This document shows, piece after piece, positions 1 through 10,717 of a stretch of DNA of 64,000 nucleotides (positions are counted from its first letter, which is position 1; every line of letters begins with the position of its first letter). Below the pieces are notes generated by a model. That model was given only the letters and a program-made list of their open reading frames with translations, was not told where the DNA came from and did not search any database. Source of the stretch: Syntrophobotulus glycolicus DSM 8271 (lineage in GTDB: Bacteria; Bacillota; Desulfitobacteriia; Desulfitobacteriales; Syntrophobotulaceae); assembly GCF_000190635.1 (NCBI RefSeq), contig NC_015172.1, positions 2,170,001-2,234,000 on the forward strand. Direction: 5' to 3'. Made by a program: the position numbers and the translations under genes.

Positions 1-796
1 GAAGGGTTTCCAGAGAATTGCACACTCCGGGATTCTGGGTCTTGGAGTTAAAGACGATTTCCACCGCCTGCTCCAGATTGGCTTTGTGGTGAACAAAAGC
101 ATGGCAGAGACCGGTTCCCGTTTCGATCACCGGTATTCTGGAGTTCTCAAGGACACTTTGGATCAACCCCGCCCCGCCCCGGGGAATAATGACATCGATA
201 AATTTGTTCATTTGCATCAGCTGCAGGACATATTCTCTGTCCGTTAAGGTGACCAGCTGAATACTGCCTTCAGGCATGCCGGCTCTGACTGCGGCTTCTT
301 TGATCACTTCGGCCAGAACGATGTTGCTTTGGATCGCTTCCGATCCTCCCCGCAGAATGCAGGCGTTCCCCGATTTTAAGCAGAGTGCGGCAGCATCGAC
401 CGTCACATTGGGGCGGGCCTCATAAATCATGGCAATCACCCCTAAAGGCACTCTTGATTTCTGGATTCGCAGCCCATTGGGCCTGGTCCAGAATTCCCCG
501 CCTCCGACCGGATCAGGAAGATTGACCACTTCCTGAAGAGCATTGCTCATTCCCTCAATCGCTTTTTCCGTCAAAAGCAAACGGTTAACCAAACTGCTGC
601 GCAGCCCTTTTTCCTGTGCCGCTTTAATATCGAGAGCATTGGCCTCCAGTATTCTCTCCTTATGGGCCAGCAAAGCCTCCGCCATCGCGGATAAAGCCTG
701 ATTCTTGGCCTGCGTCCCGGCAAATGCCAGCTTCCGGGCTGCCGCTTTCGCTCTTTCTCCGATCGCGACCAGCCTTTCATCAATCCTGTCCGTCAT
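1..796 (-). CDS. proA: Glutamate-5-semialdehyde dehydrogenase (gamma-glutamyl phosphate reductase), 3' part cut off by window edge
   Basis: ProA reduces gamma-glutamyl phosphate to glutamate semialdehyde with NADPH, the second step of proline synthesis in the cytoplasm. Reading from the ATG at 796, the protein starts MTDRIDERLVAIGERAK, carries the family segment GVIAMIYEARPNVTVDAA, and ends at the window edge just after the catalytic cysteine motif NPGVCNSLETL (Cys near residue 259). About 265 of the usual ~415 residues are present; the C-terminal part lies outside the window. It follows proB with about 70 bases between them and is the last visible gene of a proC-proB-proA cluster. The family assignment is firm; only the end is missing. 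Confidence 0.95.
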   Translation of the reverse strand, partial: MTDRIDERLVAIGERAKAAARKLAFAGTQAKNQALSAMAEALLAHKERILEANALDIKAAQEKGLRSSLVNRLLLTEKAIEGMSNALQEVVNLPDPVGGGEFWTRPNGLRIQKSRVPLGVIAMIYEARPNVTVDAAALCLKSGNACILRGGSEAIQSNIVLAEVIKEAAVRAGMPEGSIQLVTLTDREYVLQLMQMNKFIDVIIPRGGAGLIQSVLENSRIPVIETGTGLCHAFVHHKANLEQAVEIVFNSKTQNPGVCNSLETL

Positions 797-865
797 GGTT
801 ATACCCCTTTCCTCTCTGATCCGTTCTCATCCCTCTGTGCTCTTGTTTCTCCGCAATATCCCATC

Positions 866-1981
866 TCAATCCTCAAAGACGGTCATCTTGTCCCTGTGGA
901 TGACCTCGCGGCCTTTGGTATCCGGAATCAGTCTGGCGATTTCATCAGAATGCAGGCCGATTACCCGGGCGACTTCTTCACTGCTCAGCTCAACGAGGCC
1001 TCTGGCGATTTCTTCTTCCCGCAGGTTGAATACCCTGACCAGATCGTTTCTTTCCCAATAACCGTCAATCTTCGTTATTCCCGGAGCCAGCAGGCTTTTC
1101 CCTCCGTGCAGCAGGGCTTCCTGCGCCCCGTCATCAATCATGATTGTTCCCATGGAGAGACCGGCGTAAGCTATCCAGCGTTTTTTACCGGCAAATTTAT
1201 GCTCACAGGGAGGGAAATATGTACCTCTGGGCAATTCCCCGTTTAAAAACTGATTGACCTCATTCAGGTAAGCGGTGTTCATAAAAAAAACATCTATGCC
1301 AAAACGAGTGGCCATTTCAGCGGCTTTGAGCTTAGTGACCATCCCGCCGGTTCCTGCCATCGAACCCGAGCCTCCCGCAAGATCGAACACCTCCGGGATG
1401 TTTTCTACGGTTTTGATCAGCTCAGCTGTGGGATCTTTCACCGGATTGGCGGTATACAGACCGTCAACATCGGTCAGAAGAATAAGCAAATCGGCATCGA
1501 TCAGACCCGCGACCATTGCCGAGAGCCTGTCATTATCCCCAAAGCACAGCTCTTCAACCACAACCGTATCATTCTCATTGACAATGGGCACTATCCCGTA
1601 TTTGAGCAGTTTTTCTAAGGTATTTTTAGCATTCTTATAATGAGCCGATTCTACCAGGTCGATTCTGGACAGTAAGATCTGGGCGCAGGTTAAACCATAT
1701 TGCTCAAAGAAACAGGAGTATTTTTCTATGAGCACCCCCTGCCCTACTGCCGCCGCGGCCTGCTTTCCCGCCAAATCCTTCGGTTTTTTCCGCAAATTCA
1801 TTTTGGCCAGCCCTGCGGCGACTGCTCCTGAGGTCACCAGTACACATTCCAAACCCTCCTTGACCAGACCGGCGATCGTACCTGCCAATCTCTCCATTAC
1901 AGGGCCATTGACCCCGCCCTGAGGGAAAGTCAGGCTGCTGCTCCCTATTTTAAATACGACTCGTTTGAGAGCCTTATTCAC
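866..1981 (-). CDS. proB: Glutamate 5-kinase
   Basis: ProB phosphorylates glutamate with ATP, the first and feedback-controlled step of proline synthesis. The amino-acid kinase domain starts with RVVFKIGSSSLTF and includes the VNENDTV and FGDNDRLSAMVA segments. The C-terminal ~95 residues look like the usual PUA domain. A longer open frame runs further upstream, but I place the start at the GTG at 1981: it is preceded at good spacing by GGAGG and gives 371 residues, the normal length for the kinase-plus-PUA form. This start overlaps the proC stop codon by eight bases, which suggests translational coupling. Confidence 0.95.
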   Translation of the reverse strand: MNKALKRVVFKIGSSSLTFPQGGVNGPVMERLAGTIAGLVKEGLECVLVTSGAVAAGLAKMNLRKKPKDLAGKQAAAAVGQGVLIEKYSCFFEQYGLTCAQILLSRIDLVESAHYKNAKNTLEKLLKYGIVPIVNENDTVVVEELCFGDNDRLSAMVAGLIDADLLILLTDVDGLYTANPVKDPTAELIKTVENIPEVFDLAGGSGSMAGTGGMVTKLKAAEMATRFGIDVFFMNTAYLNEVNQFLNGELPRGTYFPPCEHKFAGKKRWIAYAGLSMGTIMIDDGAQEALLHGGKSLLAPGITKIDGYWERNDLVRVFNLREEEIARGLVELSSEEVARVIGLHSDEIARLIPDTKGREVIHRDKMTVFED

Positions 1982-2777
1982 TATATTCTTCCTCCATCTC
2001 TTCCGCCCTTTTTTGACAAGCCTGCAGGGCCTGCCAAACGATGCCCTCCAGTCCCGCTTGTTCAAAACTGCAGATTGCGGCAGAGGTGGTTCCATTGGGG
2101 GATGTCACGGCTTTTCTGAGCTCGGCAGGCTCCCGGCCTGTTTGGGCCAGCATTTTCCCGGCTCCGACCAGCGTTTCTACGGCCAGCAGAGTTGCCTGCT
2201 CCTTACTCAACCCCAGCTTTTCCCCGGCCTGGGCCATATATTCCGCCAGCAAATAAAAATAGGCCGGTCCGCTGCCGCTGACTGCGGTGACGGCATTGAT
2301 TTCTTCATCCTTAACCCATAACACCTTTCCCAAGGCGGAAAAAACCTTTTCCGCACTTTTGGCCTGACTCTCGCTGACCTTTTTGCCCCTGGCCAAAGCA
2401 GAAACAGAATGCAGCACGGCAGCGGAGGTATTGGGCATGACCCTGACCACAGCTGTCCCGGGCAGTTTTCTTTCATAGTATTCTAACCCAATCCCGGCCG
2501 CAACCGTAATCAAGAGCTTGCCAGCCAAATCATCCTTGCCCAAAGCGGCCAGCAGCGCCGGAATATCTTTTGGTTTAATTGCCAGGACAATCACATCGGA
2601 ATCACGGATTACCTCAGCCTGAGTGCAGACTTTGGCCTGGTATTGTTCAGCCAATTGCCGCGGTTTTTCCTCAAATAAGTCAAAAAGATTGATGACTGCC
2701 GGGCTCCCGCTCTGCCTTAGTCCTTTCACGATCGAACCGGCCAGGTTGCCGCAGCCGATAAAGCCTAACTTCTCCAC
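1974..2777 (-). CDS. proC: Pyrroline-5-carboxylate reductase
   Basis: ProC reduces pyrroline-5-carboxylate to proline with NAD(P)H, the last step of the pathway. The N-terminus KLGFIGCGNLAGSIVKGL is the Rossmann dinucleotide-binding loop, and the C-terminal dimerisation domain holds the family signature region ETLVGAGKMLAQTG...LRKAVTSPNGTT. Length is 267 residues, as usual. The start codon is GTG at 2777, eight bases after a GGAGG; an ATG a few bases upstream is out of frame. The gene leads proB and proA. A hairpin followed by a T-rich tract lies directly upstream, so the proline genes may be transcribed apart from leuB. Confidence 0.95.
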   Translation of the reverse strand: MEKLGFIGCGNLAGSIVKGLRQSGSPAVINLFDLFEEKPRQLAEQYQAKVCTQAEVIRDSDVIVLAIKPKDIPALLAALGKDDLAGKLLITVAAGIGLEYYERKLPGTAVVRVMPNTSAAVLHSVSALARGKKVSESQAKSAEKVFSALGKVLWVKDEEINAVTAVSGSGPAYFYLLAEYMAQAGEKLGLSKEQATLLAVETLVGAGKMLAQTGREPAELRKAVTSPNGTTSAAICSFEQAGLEGIVWQALQACQKRAEEMEEEYSE

Positions 2778-2789
2778 TGCTCATTCCTC

Positions 2790-2830
2790 CAAATAAAACA
2801 AGCTTCTTCCATCATAAGGACGAAAGAAGC
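2790..2830 (-). terminator. Hairpin with T-rich tail between leuB and proC
   Basis: On the minus strand GCTTCTT pairs with AAGAAGC across a 15-base loop and is followed by TTGTTTTATTT. It sits between the leuB stop and the proC ribosome-binding site. It could end the ilv-leu transcript, or act as a leader attenuator for proC if the promoter lies upstream of it. The stem is only seven pairs, so confidence is moderate. Confidence 0.5.
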
Positions 2831-2900
2831 CTTTCGTAAGATTATTTTAACATAAGCATCCCGCATCTTGAAAGCCTCGAATATTCCAATATCCCTAACT

Positions 2901-3962
2901 TTATCTTAAGGCATCGACGACCGCGTCGCCCATTTGCCTGGTTCCTAAAATCCTGCCGGGATCTCCGCCGAGATCGGCTGTCCGGTACCCCTGATCCAAT
3001 ACCTTCGTTACAGCGTCCTCAATCAGCTGTCCCTCTTTATTCAGGCCAAAGGTCCATTTGAGCATCATCGCCGCGGATAAAATCGTGGCCAGGGGGTTCG
3101 CTTTATTTTGTCCGGCAATATCCGGCGCCGAGCCATGGGCCGGTTCATACAGGCCCTTTTTCCCGCTCATGCTGGCCGAAGCCAGCATCCCGATCGAGCC
3201 GCCGAGCATGGAAGCCAGGTCGGTCAAAATATCGCCGAACATATTCTCGGTGACGATAACGTCAAACTGCTCGGGATAGCGAACCAGCTGCATAGCGGCG
3301 TTGTCCACATACATCTGGCTGACTTCAACCTCAGGATATTGGGGCGCAAGATCAAGGACAATTTCCCGCCAGAACCTGGAGGACTCCAAAACATTGGCTT
3401 TATCAACTGAACAAAGCTTTTTTCTTCTTTGTCCGGCCAGAACAAAAGCGAACTCAACGATTCTTCGGATTTCCTCTTCAGTATAGACAAGCACATCATA
3501 AGCGGCCTTCGGATGCTCCTTGCGGCCTTTTTCCCCGAAATACAAGCCCCCGGTCAGTTCTCTGATCACAACCATATCCACATTTCTGACAATCTCTTCT
3601 TTCAGGGCTGATGAAGAGATCAGGGAAGGCATCATTTTAATCGGCCGGATATTGGCATAAAGCTCCAGCTCCTTGCGCAGGGCCAGAAGCCCGCCCAATT
3701 CCGGTCTTTCCTGCGCGGGCAGGGTATCCCACTTGGGACCGCCGATTGCTCCGAGCAATACCGCATCCGCTTCTTTGCATGCGGCTAAAGTATCCTCCGG
3801 AAGAGCCTTGCCTCTGGCATCGATCGCCGCTCCCCCAATCAGATATTCCTGGAACTGGAATTGTTCCCCGCTGTTTTTCAACACAGCATCCAGGACCTTA
3901 AGTGCTTCCGGTATAATTTCCTGACCGATTCCATCACCAGGCAATACAGCTATTTTAGGCAT
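2901..3962 (-). CDS. leuB: 3-isopropylmalate dehydrogenase
   Basis: LeuB oxidatively decarboxylates 3-isopropylmalate with NAD+ in leucine synthesis. The 353-residue protein begins [15 protein letters not shown], has the substrate-binding segment RELTGGLYFG and the metal/NAD motif YEPAHGSAPDIAGQNKANP. All are standard for the isocitrate/isopropylmalate dehydrogenase family in its LeuB branch. The ATG at 3962 overlaps the leuD stop region by eight bases, so it is translated from the same message as leuC and leuD. Confidence 0.96.
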   Translation of the reverse strand: MPKIAVLPGDGIGQEIIPEALKVLDAVLKNSGEQFQFQEYLIGGAAIDARGKALPEDTLAACKEADAVLLGAIGGPKWDTLPAQERPELGGLLALRKELELYANIRPIKMMPSLISSSALKEEIVRNVDMVVIRELTGGLYFGEKGRKEHPKAAYDVLVYTEEEIRRIVEFAFVLAGQRRKKLCSVDKANVLESSRFWREIVLDLAPQYPEVEVSQMYVDNAAMQLVRYPEQFDVIVTENMFGDILTDLASMLGGSIGMLASASMSGKKGLYEPAHGSAPDIAGQNKANPLATILSAAMMLKWTFGLNKEGQLIEDAVTKVLDQGYRTADLGGDPGRILGTRQMGDAVVDALR

Positions 3963-4443
3963 TTTTCTTCTTCTCCTTTACATAAGGAACAAGTCCCCCG
4001 GCTTTGATCAGCTCCTGCATGAATGGCGGAAACGGTCGGGCCTGAAAGGAAGTACCTTTGGTCATATTCTTAATCGCACCCGTTTCCAGATCAACTTCAA
4101 CCTCATCCCCATGCTCGATTCCGGCAACCGCTTCCGGACATTCCAGAATCGGCATGGCAATATTTAAAGAATTGCGGTAGAAAATCCGGGCAAAGGAATT
4201 GGCAATTACCGCCTTCACTCCTGCCGCCTTGATCGATAAAGGCGCATGTTCCCTGGAGGAACCGCAGCCAAAATTTTTGCCGCCGATAATGATATCTCCG
4301 GTTTTCACTTCCCGGGCAAAATCCGGATCGGCATCCTCCATGCAATGGGCGGCAAGGTATTCAGAATCTGACCTGTTTAAATGCCGTGCCGGTATAATGA
4401 CATCCGTATCAATATCATTGCCAAACTTCCAGGCCTTACCCAT
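3955..4443 (-). CDS. leuD: 3-isopropylmalate dehydratase, small subunit
   Basis: LeuD is the swivelling small subunit that, with LeuC, isomerises 2-isopropylmalate to 3-isopropylmalate. The 162-residue protein has the early motif [18 protein letters not shown] and the signature [15 protein letters not shown] followed by [13 protein letters not shown]. Its length fits the short, archaeal/clostridial-type LeuD. It overlaps leuC upstream and leuB downstream by eight bases each, a tightly coupled leuCDB block. Confidence 0.95.
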   Translation of the reverse strand: MGKAWKFGNDIDTDVIIPARHLNRSDSEYLAAHCMEDADPDFAREVKTGDIIIGGKNFGCGSSREHAPLSIKAAGVKAVIANSFARIFYRNSLNIAMPILECPEAVAGIEHGDEVEVDLETGAIKNMTKGTSFQARPFPPFMQELIKAGGLVPYVKEKKKNA

Positions 4444-5710
4444 TTTTCACAACCTCCCTCGGATGGACAATTTCTCCCTTGATGGCAGAAGCAGCCGCTA
4501 CTGCCGGATTGCAAAGGTAAACTTCACTTCCAGGATGCCCCATGCGGCCCACAAAATTACGGTTCGTAGTGGAAAGCGCTTTTTCCCCTTTGGCCAGAAT
4601 ACCCATATGGCCGCCCAGACAAGGGCCGCAGGTAGGGGTACTGACCGCAGCCCCGGCTTCAATCAGGGTTTCAATATAACCCCTGCGCATGGCTTCCAGC
4701 ATGATTTCCTGCGTGCCGGGGAAGACCAGGCATCTGATTTCTGGATGAACGGAATTGCCTTTAAGAATCCTGGCGGCAATCTCCAAATCTTCCAATCGCC
4801 CGTTTGTACAAGACCCGATAACAACCTGATCCATCTTGATTCCGCTGACTTCATCGACCGATTTGGTGTTTTCGGGAAGATGGGGACAGGCAACCTGCAA
4901 GGGAATATCCTTGGTCTGATAATCGAAAACCTGAGCATATTTGGCGTCACTGTCACTGTTATAGATCTTATACGGCCTTTTTGCCCGGCTCGATACATAA
5001 GCCAGAGTGATTTCATCGGGCTCAATCAGTCCGGCCTTGGCTCCGGCTTCTATGGCCATATTGGATATGGTCAGCCTGTTGTCCATCGATAGGGCTTTGA
5101 TCCCCTCTCCGGCAAATTCCATGGCCGAATAGAGCGCCCCGTCCACCCCGATCTGACCGATGATATACAAGATCAGGTCCTTACCGCTTATCCAGGGCTG
5201 ATACTGATTTCCATGAAAAACAAACCTGATGGTTTCCGGTATTTTGAACCAGGCTTCACCGGTCGCCATCCCGGCCGCCAGGTCGGTGCTGCCGACACCT
5301 GTACTGAAGGCCCCAAGAGCACCATAGGTACAGGTATGGGAATCCGCCCCGATAATTAAATCACCGGGCAGGACAACACCCTGTTCAGGCAGGAGACAAT
5401 GTTCAATTCCCACTCTGCCTGATTCCCAGTAATGCGTGATCTCCTGCTCCCGGACAAAATCCCTCATGATTTTGCACTGTTCAGCAGAAGCAATATCTTT
5501 ATTCGGTGTAAAATGGTCCGGGACAAGGACAACTTTATCCCGGTCAAAAACCTGATCGATCCCCAGCTTGCGGAATTCCCTGATCGCCACAGGACCTGTC
5601 ACATCATTCGCCAAAACAATATCCAGCTTGGCATTGATGATTTCTCCGGGTACTACCCTGTCCACACCGGCATGGGCCGCCAGGATCTTTTCGCTAATCG
5701 TCATTCCCAC
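4436..5710 (-). CDS. leuC: 3-isopropylmalate dehydratase, large subunit
   Basis: LeuC carries the [4Fe-4S] cluster of isopropylmalate isomerase. Cluster ligands are visible as the single Cys in VIGSCTNGR and the CxxC pair in [11 protein letters not shown]; substrate-site residues occur in [15 protein letters not shown]. The 424-residue length matches the LeuC/HacA short form that pairs with a ~160-residue LeuD. The likely start is GTG at 5710, eight bases after GGAGGG; an in-frame ATG lies two codons on. The gene follows leuA with about 130 bases between them. Confidence 0.95.
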   Translation of the reverse strand: MGMTISEKILAAHAGVDRVVPGEIINAKLDIVLANDVTGPVAIREFRKLGIDQVFDRDKVVLVPDHFTPNKDIASAEQCKIMRDFVREQEITHYWESGRVGIEHCLLPEQGVVLPGDLIIGADSHTCTYGALGAFSTGVGSTDLAAGMATGEAWFKIPETIRFVFHGNQYQPWISGKDLILYIIGQIGVDGALYSAMEFAGEGIKALSMDNRLTISNMAIEAGAKAGLIEPDEITLAYVSSRAKRPYKIYNSDSDAKYAQVFDYQTKDIPLQVACPHLPENTKSVDEVSGIKMDQVVIGSCTNGRLEDLEIAARILKGNSVHPEIRCLVFPGTQEIMLEAMRRGYIETLIEAGAAVSTPTCGPCLGGHMGILAKGEKALSTTNRNFVGRMGHPGSEVYLCNPAVAAASAIKGEIVHPREVVKNG

Positions 5711-5839
5711 TGGTTATTCCCTCCTCATCATTAATCTCTGCACCTTCAGATATAATATTATCCCACCACTACTTGTTCTGACAAACATTTAGTGATGAGA
5801 TAATCTTTTTCATCCATATCTGGGATCAGGAAAGCTGAG

Positions 5840-7372
5840 CTATCTTTTTTTCACCATGACCCAGCCTTTGCCTAAAGCCCGGTTCACCGCCTGCAGGTAG
5901 GCCTTGACACTCGCTTCAATAATATCGGTGCTGATTCCCCGTCCGGCAACAATATGCTCCCTGAATTTGACGGTGACATTGACCTCTCCCTGGGAATCTT
6001 CCCCGCTGTCAATGGCCTGCAGATTGTAGTGCAAAAGCTCACCGTCAATCCCGACAATTTTGTCAATCGCCTTGTAGGCCGCGGCAACAGGTCCGTCACC
6101 ATAGGCCGCCTTGATCAGCTCTTCCTTTTCTTCGCCGTTTTTATGCTGAAGGCCGATCGTTGCCGTCGGTTTAAGGTTATTCCCTGTCACAACCTGCCAG
6201 TAATCGATCGTCAATTCTTCTTCCAGTTCATGAACATCGGCCAGAGAGAACAGATCAGAGCTTGTGACAACCTTTTTCTTTTCGGCAAGCACCTTAAAGT
6301 CTTCAAATAATTTTTGAAAACGTTCCTCTCCAATATCTATGCCGAGATCGTCCAGGCTCTTGCGCAAAGCATGTCTGCCTGAATGCTTGCCCAGGACTAT
6401 GGTGTTCATATCCAACCCGATCATTTCCGGTGAAATAATCTCATAGGTAGAGCGTTCCTTGAGGACTCCGTCCTGGTGAATACCGGCTTCGTGGGCAAAA
6501 GCGTTTTTTCCGACAATAGATTTATTGTGCTGGACACTCATTCCGCTTAAACGGCTGACCAGGCGGCTGGTTTTGGTGATTTCCCGGGTCACAATTCTCG
6601 ACTGGGCCATGTACTGGTCTTTGCGGGTATACAACGCCATGGCCAATTCTTCCAGAGCGGCATTTCCCGCTCTTTCCCCCAAACCGTTGACCGCACATTC
6701 GATCTGCTGGATTCCGGCCTTCACCGCTGCCAGGGAATTGGCGACAGCCAGTCCCAAATCATTGTGGCAGTGAACACTCACCTTCACTTTTTCGATGCCT
6801 TCGGTTTTCGTCATGATCGCTTTGACAAACTCGGCAAATTCATCCGGCACCGCATAGCCGACTGTATCGGGAATGTTGAGCACAGTCGCCCCCGATTTGA
6901 TGGCCAGAGAAAATACCTGGGCCAGAAAATCCACTTCGCTGCGGGAAGCATCCTCGGCACTGAATTCAACATCACTGACCTTGGACTTGGCCAGCTCTAC
7001 GGCCATTTTCGTATGTTCCAGAACCTGTTCTTTGGTTTTGCGCAGCTTATACTGCATATGAATGGGCGAGGTCGCAATAAATGTGTGAATTCTGGGACTT
7101 TCCGCCTTTTTCAAAGCTTCCCAGGCTCGCTCAATATCCTGAACTTCCGCCCGGGCCAAACCGGCAATCTTCGTATCGCGTACTTTTTCAGCGATTAGGG
7201 ACACTGCTTGGAAATCACCAGGAGATGTGATCGGAAAACCTGCTTCGATGATATCAACACCCAGTTTTTCCAGTTGTCTGGCGATTTGCAGTTTTTCCTC
7301 GACATTGAGAGCTACTCCGGGCGATTGCTCGCCATCCCGTAAAGTAGTATCAAAGAATTCTATCTGTCTCAT
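5840..7372 (-). CDS. leuA: 2-isopropylmalate synthase, full length with regulatory domain
   Basis: LeuA condenses acetyl-CoA with 2-ketoisovalerate, the committed step of leucine synthesis. The TIM-barrel begins [16 protein letters not shown], has the metal-binding HCHNDLG and the [14 protein letters not shown] and HEAGIHQDG motifs. Residues from about 380 to 510 form the C-terminal LeuA dimerisation/allosteric domain that binds leucine in the family. This contrasts with the second, shorter LeuA at 24469-25623. It sits between ilvC and leuC in a branched-chain amino-acid operon. Confidence 0.95.
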   Translation of the reverse strand: MRQIEFFDTTLRDGEQSPGVALNVEEKLQIARQLEKLGVDIIEAGFPITSPGDFQAVSLIAEKVRDTKIAGLARAEVQDIERAWEALKKAESPRIHTFIATSPIHMQYKLRKTKEQVLEHTKMAVELAKSKVSDVEFSAEDASRSEVDFLAQVFSLAIKSGATVLNIPDTVGYAVPDEFAEFVKAIMTKTEGIEKVKVSVHCHNDLGLAVANSLAAVKAGIQQIECAVNGLGERAGNAALEELAMALYTRKDQYMAQSRIVTREITKTSRLVSRLSGMSVQHNKSIVGKNAFAHEAGIHQDGVLKERSTYEIISPEMIGLDMNTIVLGKHSGRHALRKSLDDLGIDIGEERFQKLFEDFKVLAEKKKVVTSSDLFSLADVHELEEELTIDYWQVVTGNNLKPTATIGLQHKNGEEKEELIKAAYGDGPVAAAYKAIDKIVGIDGELLHYNLQAIDSGEDSQGEVNVTVKFREHIVAGRGISTDIIEASVKAYLQAVNRALGKGWVMVKKR

Positions 7373-7440
7373 TCTTTAATCCCCTCTCTTTCCTTGGATC
7401 TCCTCAAATTTTCTGCTGTCTGATTTGATCATCAAGTGAA

Positions 7441-8439
7441 TTACTTGCGTTTTTTCAACCACTTCATCATACCGCGGAGCTCTTCGCCCACTTTTTCGAT
7501 CTGATGCTCTTCATCACGGCGGGCGGTCGCATTAAATACCGGCCGGTTAATCTGGTTTTCCAGGAGCCATCTGTTGGCAAAAGTACCGTCCTGAATTTCA
7601 GTGAGGACTTTTTTCATTTCTTTACGGGTTTCTTCCGTGATGATGCGTCTGCCGATCATCATGTCCCCATATTGGGCCGTATCGGAAATCGAATAACGCA
7701 TCCAGCTGATGCCGCCCTCATACATCAGGTCAACAATCAGCTTCAACTCATGCAGGCATTCGAAATAAGCGCTTTCCGGCTGATATCCGGCTTCAACCAG
7801 GGTATCGAACCCGGCGCGGACCAATTCCGTCACTCCGCCGCAAAGCACAACCTGTTCTCCAAAGAGGTCGGTTTCTGTTTCTTCTTTAAATGTCGTATCC
7901 AATACTCCCGCCCGGGTACAGCCGATCCCTTTGGCATAAGCCAGTCCGATCTGTTTGGCATTGCCCGTGGCATCCTGATGTACGGCGATCAGTCCTGGTA
8001 CGCCCGCCCCTTCGGTGTATGTGCGGCGAACCAAATGTCCCGGACTCTTCGGGGCAACCATGATCACATCCACATCCTTGGGCGGAACAATCTGACCAAA
8101 GTGAATATTGAATCCATGGGAAAAGACCAAAACTTTTCCGGCTTTCACAAATGGCTTGATCTCCTGATTGTACACTTTGCTCTGAAATTCATCAGGTAAA
8201 AGAATTTGAATAATATCCGCTTTTTCAGCCGCTTCAGCTACCGTAGCGACCTTTAGTCCCGCCGCTTCGGCTTCTTTCCACCTGCTGCTATCTTTTCTGA
8301 GACCTACGATAACGTCAAGTCCGGACTCTTTGAGGTTCTGAGACTGAGCATGTCCCTGACTGCCCCATCCCATTACCGCGATCGTCTTTCCTTGAAGAAT
8401 CCCCAGGTCTGCATCCGCATCATAATAAATCTTTGCCAT
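7441..8439 (-). CDS. ilvC: Ketol-acid reductoisomerase
   Basis: IlvC converts acetolactate or acetohydroxybutyrate to the dihydroxy acids with NADPH and Mg2+. The 332-residue class I (short) form has the nucleotide loop [16 protein letters not shown] and the family segments [14 protein letters not shown] and [11 protein letters not shown]. The knotted C-terminal domain carries [11 protein letters not shown]. It follows ilvN and precedes leuA on the same strand. Confidence 0.96.
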   Translation of the reverse strand: MAKIYYDADADLGILQGKTIAVMGWGSQGHAQSQNLKESGLDVIVGLRKDSSRWKEAEAAGLKVATVAEAAEKADIIQILLPDEFQSKVYNQEIKPFVKAGKVLVFSHGFNIHFGQIVPPKDVDVIMVAPKSPGHLVRRTYTEGAGVPGLIAVHQDATGNAKQIGLAYAKGIGCTRAGVLDTTFKEETETDLFGEQVVLCGGVTELVRAGFDTLVEAGYQPESAYFECLHELKLIVDLMYEGGISWMRYSISDTAQYGDMMIGRRIITEETRKEMKKVLTEIQDGTFANRWLLENQINRPVFNATARRDEEHQIEKVGEELRGMMKWLKKRK

Positions 8440-8487
8440 TGTCTTAAACCTCTCTCTTTTATATAAAATTTTTGAAGATCAAGCACC

Positions 8488-8967
8488 TTAATTTTCAGAA
8501 CGCATGACCGAAATCTTGCCTGTCCGGACAAGCTCCTGAATCCCAAAAGGCCTCAGCGTCTTGATAAAGGCATCTATTTTGTCGATATCCCCGGTCATCT
8601 CAATCATGATGCTGTTTTTTCCCATATCCACAACTCTGCCCCGAAAGACATCGACAAGCTGCAATACCTCCAGCCTTGTCTCTGTCCTGACTTTGACCCT
8701 GATTAAAGCCAATTCCCTCTCCACAACATTTTCATTGCTGAGGTTGGTCACCTTATGCACCACAATCAGCTTATGGAGCTGTTTGGTCACCTGTTCGATC
8801 ACCTGGCCGTCTCCCTCCACCACGATCGTCATTAGGGACAGGGCGGGATTTTCCGTTTGGCTCACAGTCAGACTATAAATATTATACGCTCTCCTGGCGA
8901 AGAGTCCAGAGACCCTGGCCAAAACTCCGGGATTATTTTCCACGAGAACCGCTAACGTATGCAGCAT
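8488..8967 (-). CDS. ilvN: Acetolactate synthase, small (regulatory) subunit
   Basis: The regulatory partner of IlvB confers valine feedback control. The N-terminal ACT domain is clear: TLAVLVENNPGVLARVSGLF followed by a second half reading RELALIRVKV. Length is 159 residues, typical of IlvN/IlvH. The ATG at 8967 is only five bases from the ilvB stop codon, so the two subunits are made from adjacent coupled frames. Confidence 0.95.
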   Translation of the reverse strand: MLHTLAVLVENNPGVLARVSGLFARRAYNIYSLTVSQTENPALSLMTIVVEGDGQVIEQVTKQLHKLIVVHKVTNLSNENVVERELALIRVKVRTETRLEVLQLVDVFRGRVVDMGKNSIMIEMTGDIDKIDAFIKTLRPFGIQELVRTGKISVMRSEN

Positions 8968-8972
8968 GGCCC

Positions 8973-10715
8973 TTACCCTCCCAACACTTCAATAATTGTT
9001 TTTCCGGGAGGGACCATGGGAAGAACCGCCTCATCAGGTGAAATCCGGCAATCAATCAGAACAGGACCGTCTATGGACAGGGCCTCCCGCAAGGCCGGTT
9101 CCACTTCTTCGGGCATTTCAACTTTGAGCGCTTTGATCCCATAGGCCCCGGCAACTTTAATAAAGTCGGGATTGGCATGTAATTGGATCTCACTGAACCT
9201 CTCATTGTAAAACATTTTCTGCCACTGTCTGACCATCCCCAGCACACCATTGTTCATGAGCACGATTTTAATCGGCAGCTTATATTGTACCGCAGTTGCC
9301 AGCTCTTGTATATTCATTTGGAATGATCCGTCTCCGGTAACCAAATAGACCAGTTTATCCGGCATGGCGATCTGCGCCCCGATTGCGGCCGGAAGACCGA
9401 ATCCCATGGTCCCCAAACCCGCGCTCGTGACAAAATGGCGTCCCCTGCTGAATTGATAAAACTGGGCTGCCCACATTTGATGCTGCCCGACATCTGTTGT
9501 CACAATGGCATCTTTTCCGCCTGCCTTGGCCATTGTTTCCAGAATGGTCTGGGGATTAAGGTGTCCGTCCTGTTCATAACAGAGAGGATAATCCCTTTCC
9601 CACCGGCGCAGCTGGTCCCACCATTCCCCGATCTCAGGCTGGGAAACTTTTTTGAGAAGTTCCTCCAGAACCAGACCGGCATCCCCGACGATCGGAATAT
9701 GCGCCTTGACTACCTTACTGATTTCCGCCGGGTCAACATCAATATGAATAACCTTTGCTTTGGAAGCAAAGTGATCGGTCATCCCGCTGGTTACCCTGTC
9801 ATCAAAACGGACCCCGACGGCCAGCAGCAAATCACATTCATGAACCGCAAAATTGGCCGTCACCGTTCCATGCATCCCGACCATACCCAAGTGATTGGGG
9901 TGGTCGGAAGGAACACTGCCAATCCCCATCAGGGTCGTGACAACCGGGAGGCCGGTCTTTTCAACCAGCTCTACAAGAAGCTTGCAGGCACCGGAAGCAA
10001 TCACCCCGCCTCCGGCATATATGACCGGCTTTTTACTTGCCCCCAAGGCTTTGGCCGCTTCACTAATCTGACCGGGATTGCCCTTGGTAAAATATTTGTA
10101 GCTTTTGATCGATACTTGAGGAAAAGGCGTTTCTTCCGCCTCGGCGGCGAAAATGTTCTTCGGAATATCGATCAGGACCGGACCGCGGCGCCCGGTACCG
10201 GCAAGATGAAACGCTTCTTTTACGATGCGCGGAATATCTTTGACCTCTTTCACCAAATAAGAATGCTTGGTGATGGAAAACGTCATCCCGGTAATGTCCA
10301 CTTCCTGAAAGGAATCACTGCCCAGCAAATGGGTCGGCACCTGGCCTGTGATCACCACCAGCGGGATAGAATCCATATAAGCATTGGCGATCCCTGTGAC
10401 CAGATTTGCCGCTCCCGGTCCCGATGTCGCCAGACAGACCCCGACCTTTCCGCTTACCCGGGCATAGGCATCCGCCGCATGAACACAGGTCTGTTCATGC
10501 CTGGGCAAAACATGCCTGACCGGACTGTCTAAGAGCGCATCATAGAGGGTCAACAGCGATCCCCCGGGATAACCGAAAATGACCTCTGCTCCCTCATTTT
10601 TCAATACATCCAGTAATAATTTGGCCCCATTGAGACCGGAAGATTTCACACATTCTTCGTTTTCCCAACAAGTCTCAGCATCTCTCGCAATATAGTTTTC
10701 CTTCCCGGAACTCAT
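8973..10715 (-). CDS. ilvB: Acetolactate synthase, large (catalytic) subunit
   Basis: This ThDP enzyme joins two pyruvates, or pyruvate and 2-ketobutyrate. Visible marks are EVIFGYPGGSLLTLYDAL (PYR domain), the ThDP glutamate in the RHEQTCVHAADAYAR region, and the ThDP/Mg motif starting GDGSFQMN and ending with VLMNN. The 580-residue length includes a short N-terminal extension before the conserved NGAKLLLDVL. The ATG at 10715 follows AGGAGG at seven bases. It lies two bases from the ilvD stop. Confidence 0.95.
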   Translation of the reverse strand: MSSGKENYIARDAETCWENEECVKSSGLNGAKLLLDVLKNEGAEVIFGYPGGSLLTLYDALLDSPVRHVLPRHEQTCVHAADAYARVSGKVGVCLATSGPGAANLVTGIANAYMDSIPLVVITGQVPTHLLGSDSFQEVDITGMTFSITKHSYLVKEVKDIPRIVKEAFHLAGTGRRGPVLIDIPKNIFAAEAEETPFPQVSIKSYKYFTKGNPGQISEAAKALGASKKPVIYAGGGVIASGACKLLVELVEKTGLPVVTTLMGIGSVPSDHPNHLGMVGMHGTVTANFAVHECDLLLAVGVRFDDRVTSGMTDHFASKAKVIHIDVDPAEISKVVKAHIPIVGDAGLVLEELLKKVSQPEIGEWWDQLRRWERDYPLCYEQDGHLNPQTILETMAKAGGKDAIVTTDVGQHQMWAAQFYQFSRGRHFVTSAGLGTMGFGLPAAIGAQIAMPDKLVYLVTGDGSFQMNIQELATAVQYKLPIKIVLMNNGVLGMVRQWQKMFYNERFSEIQLHANPDFIKVAGAYGIKALKVEMPEEVEPALREALSIDGPVLIDCRISPDEAVLPMVPPGKTIIEVLGG

Positions 10716-10717
10716 GT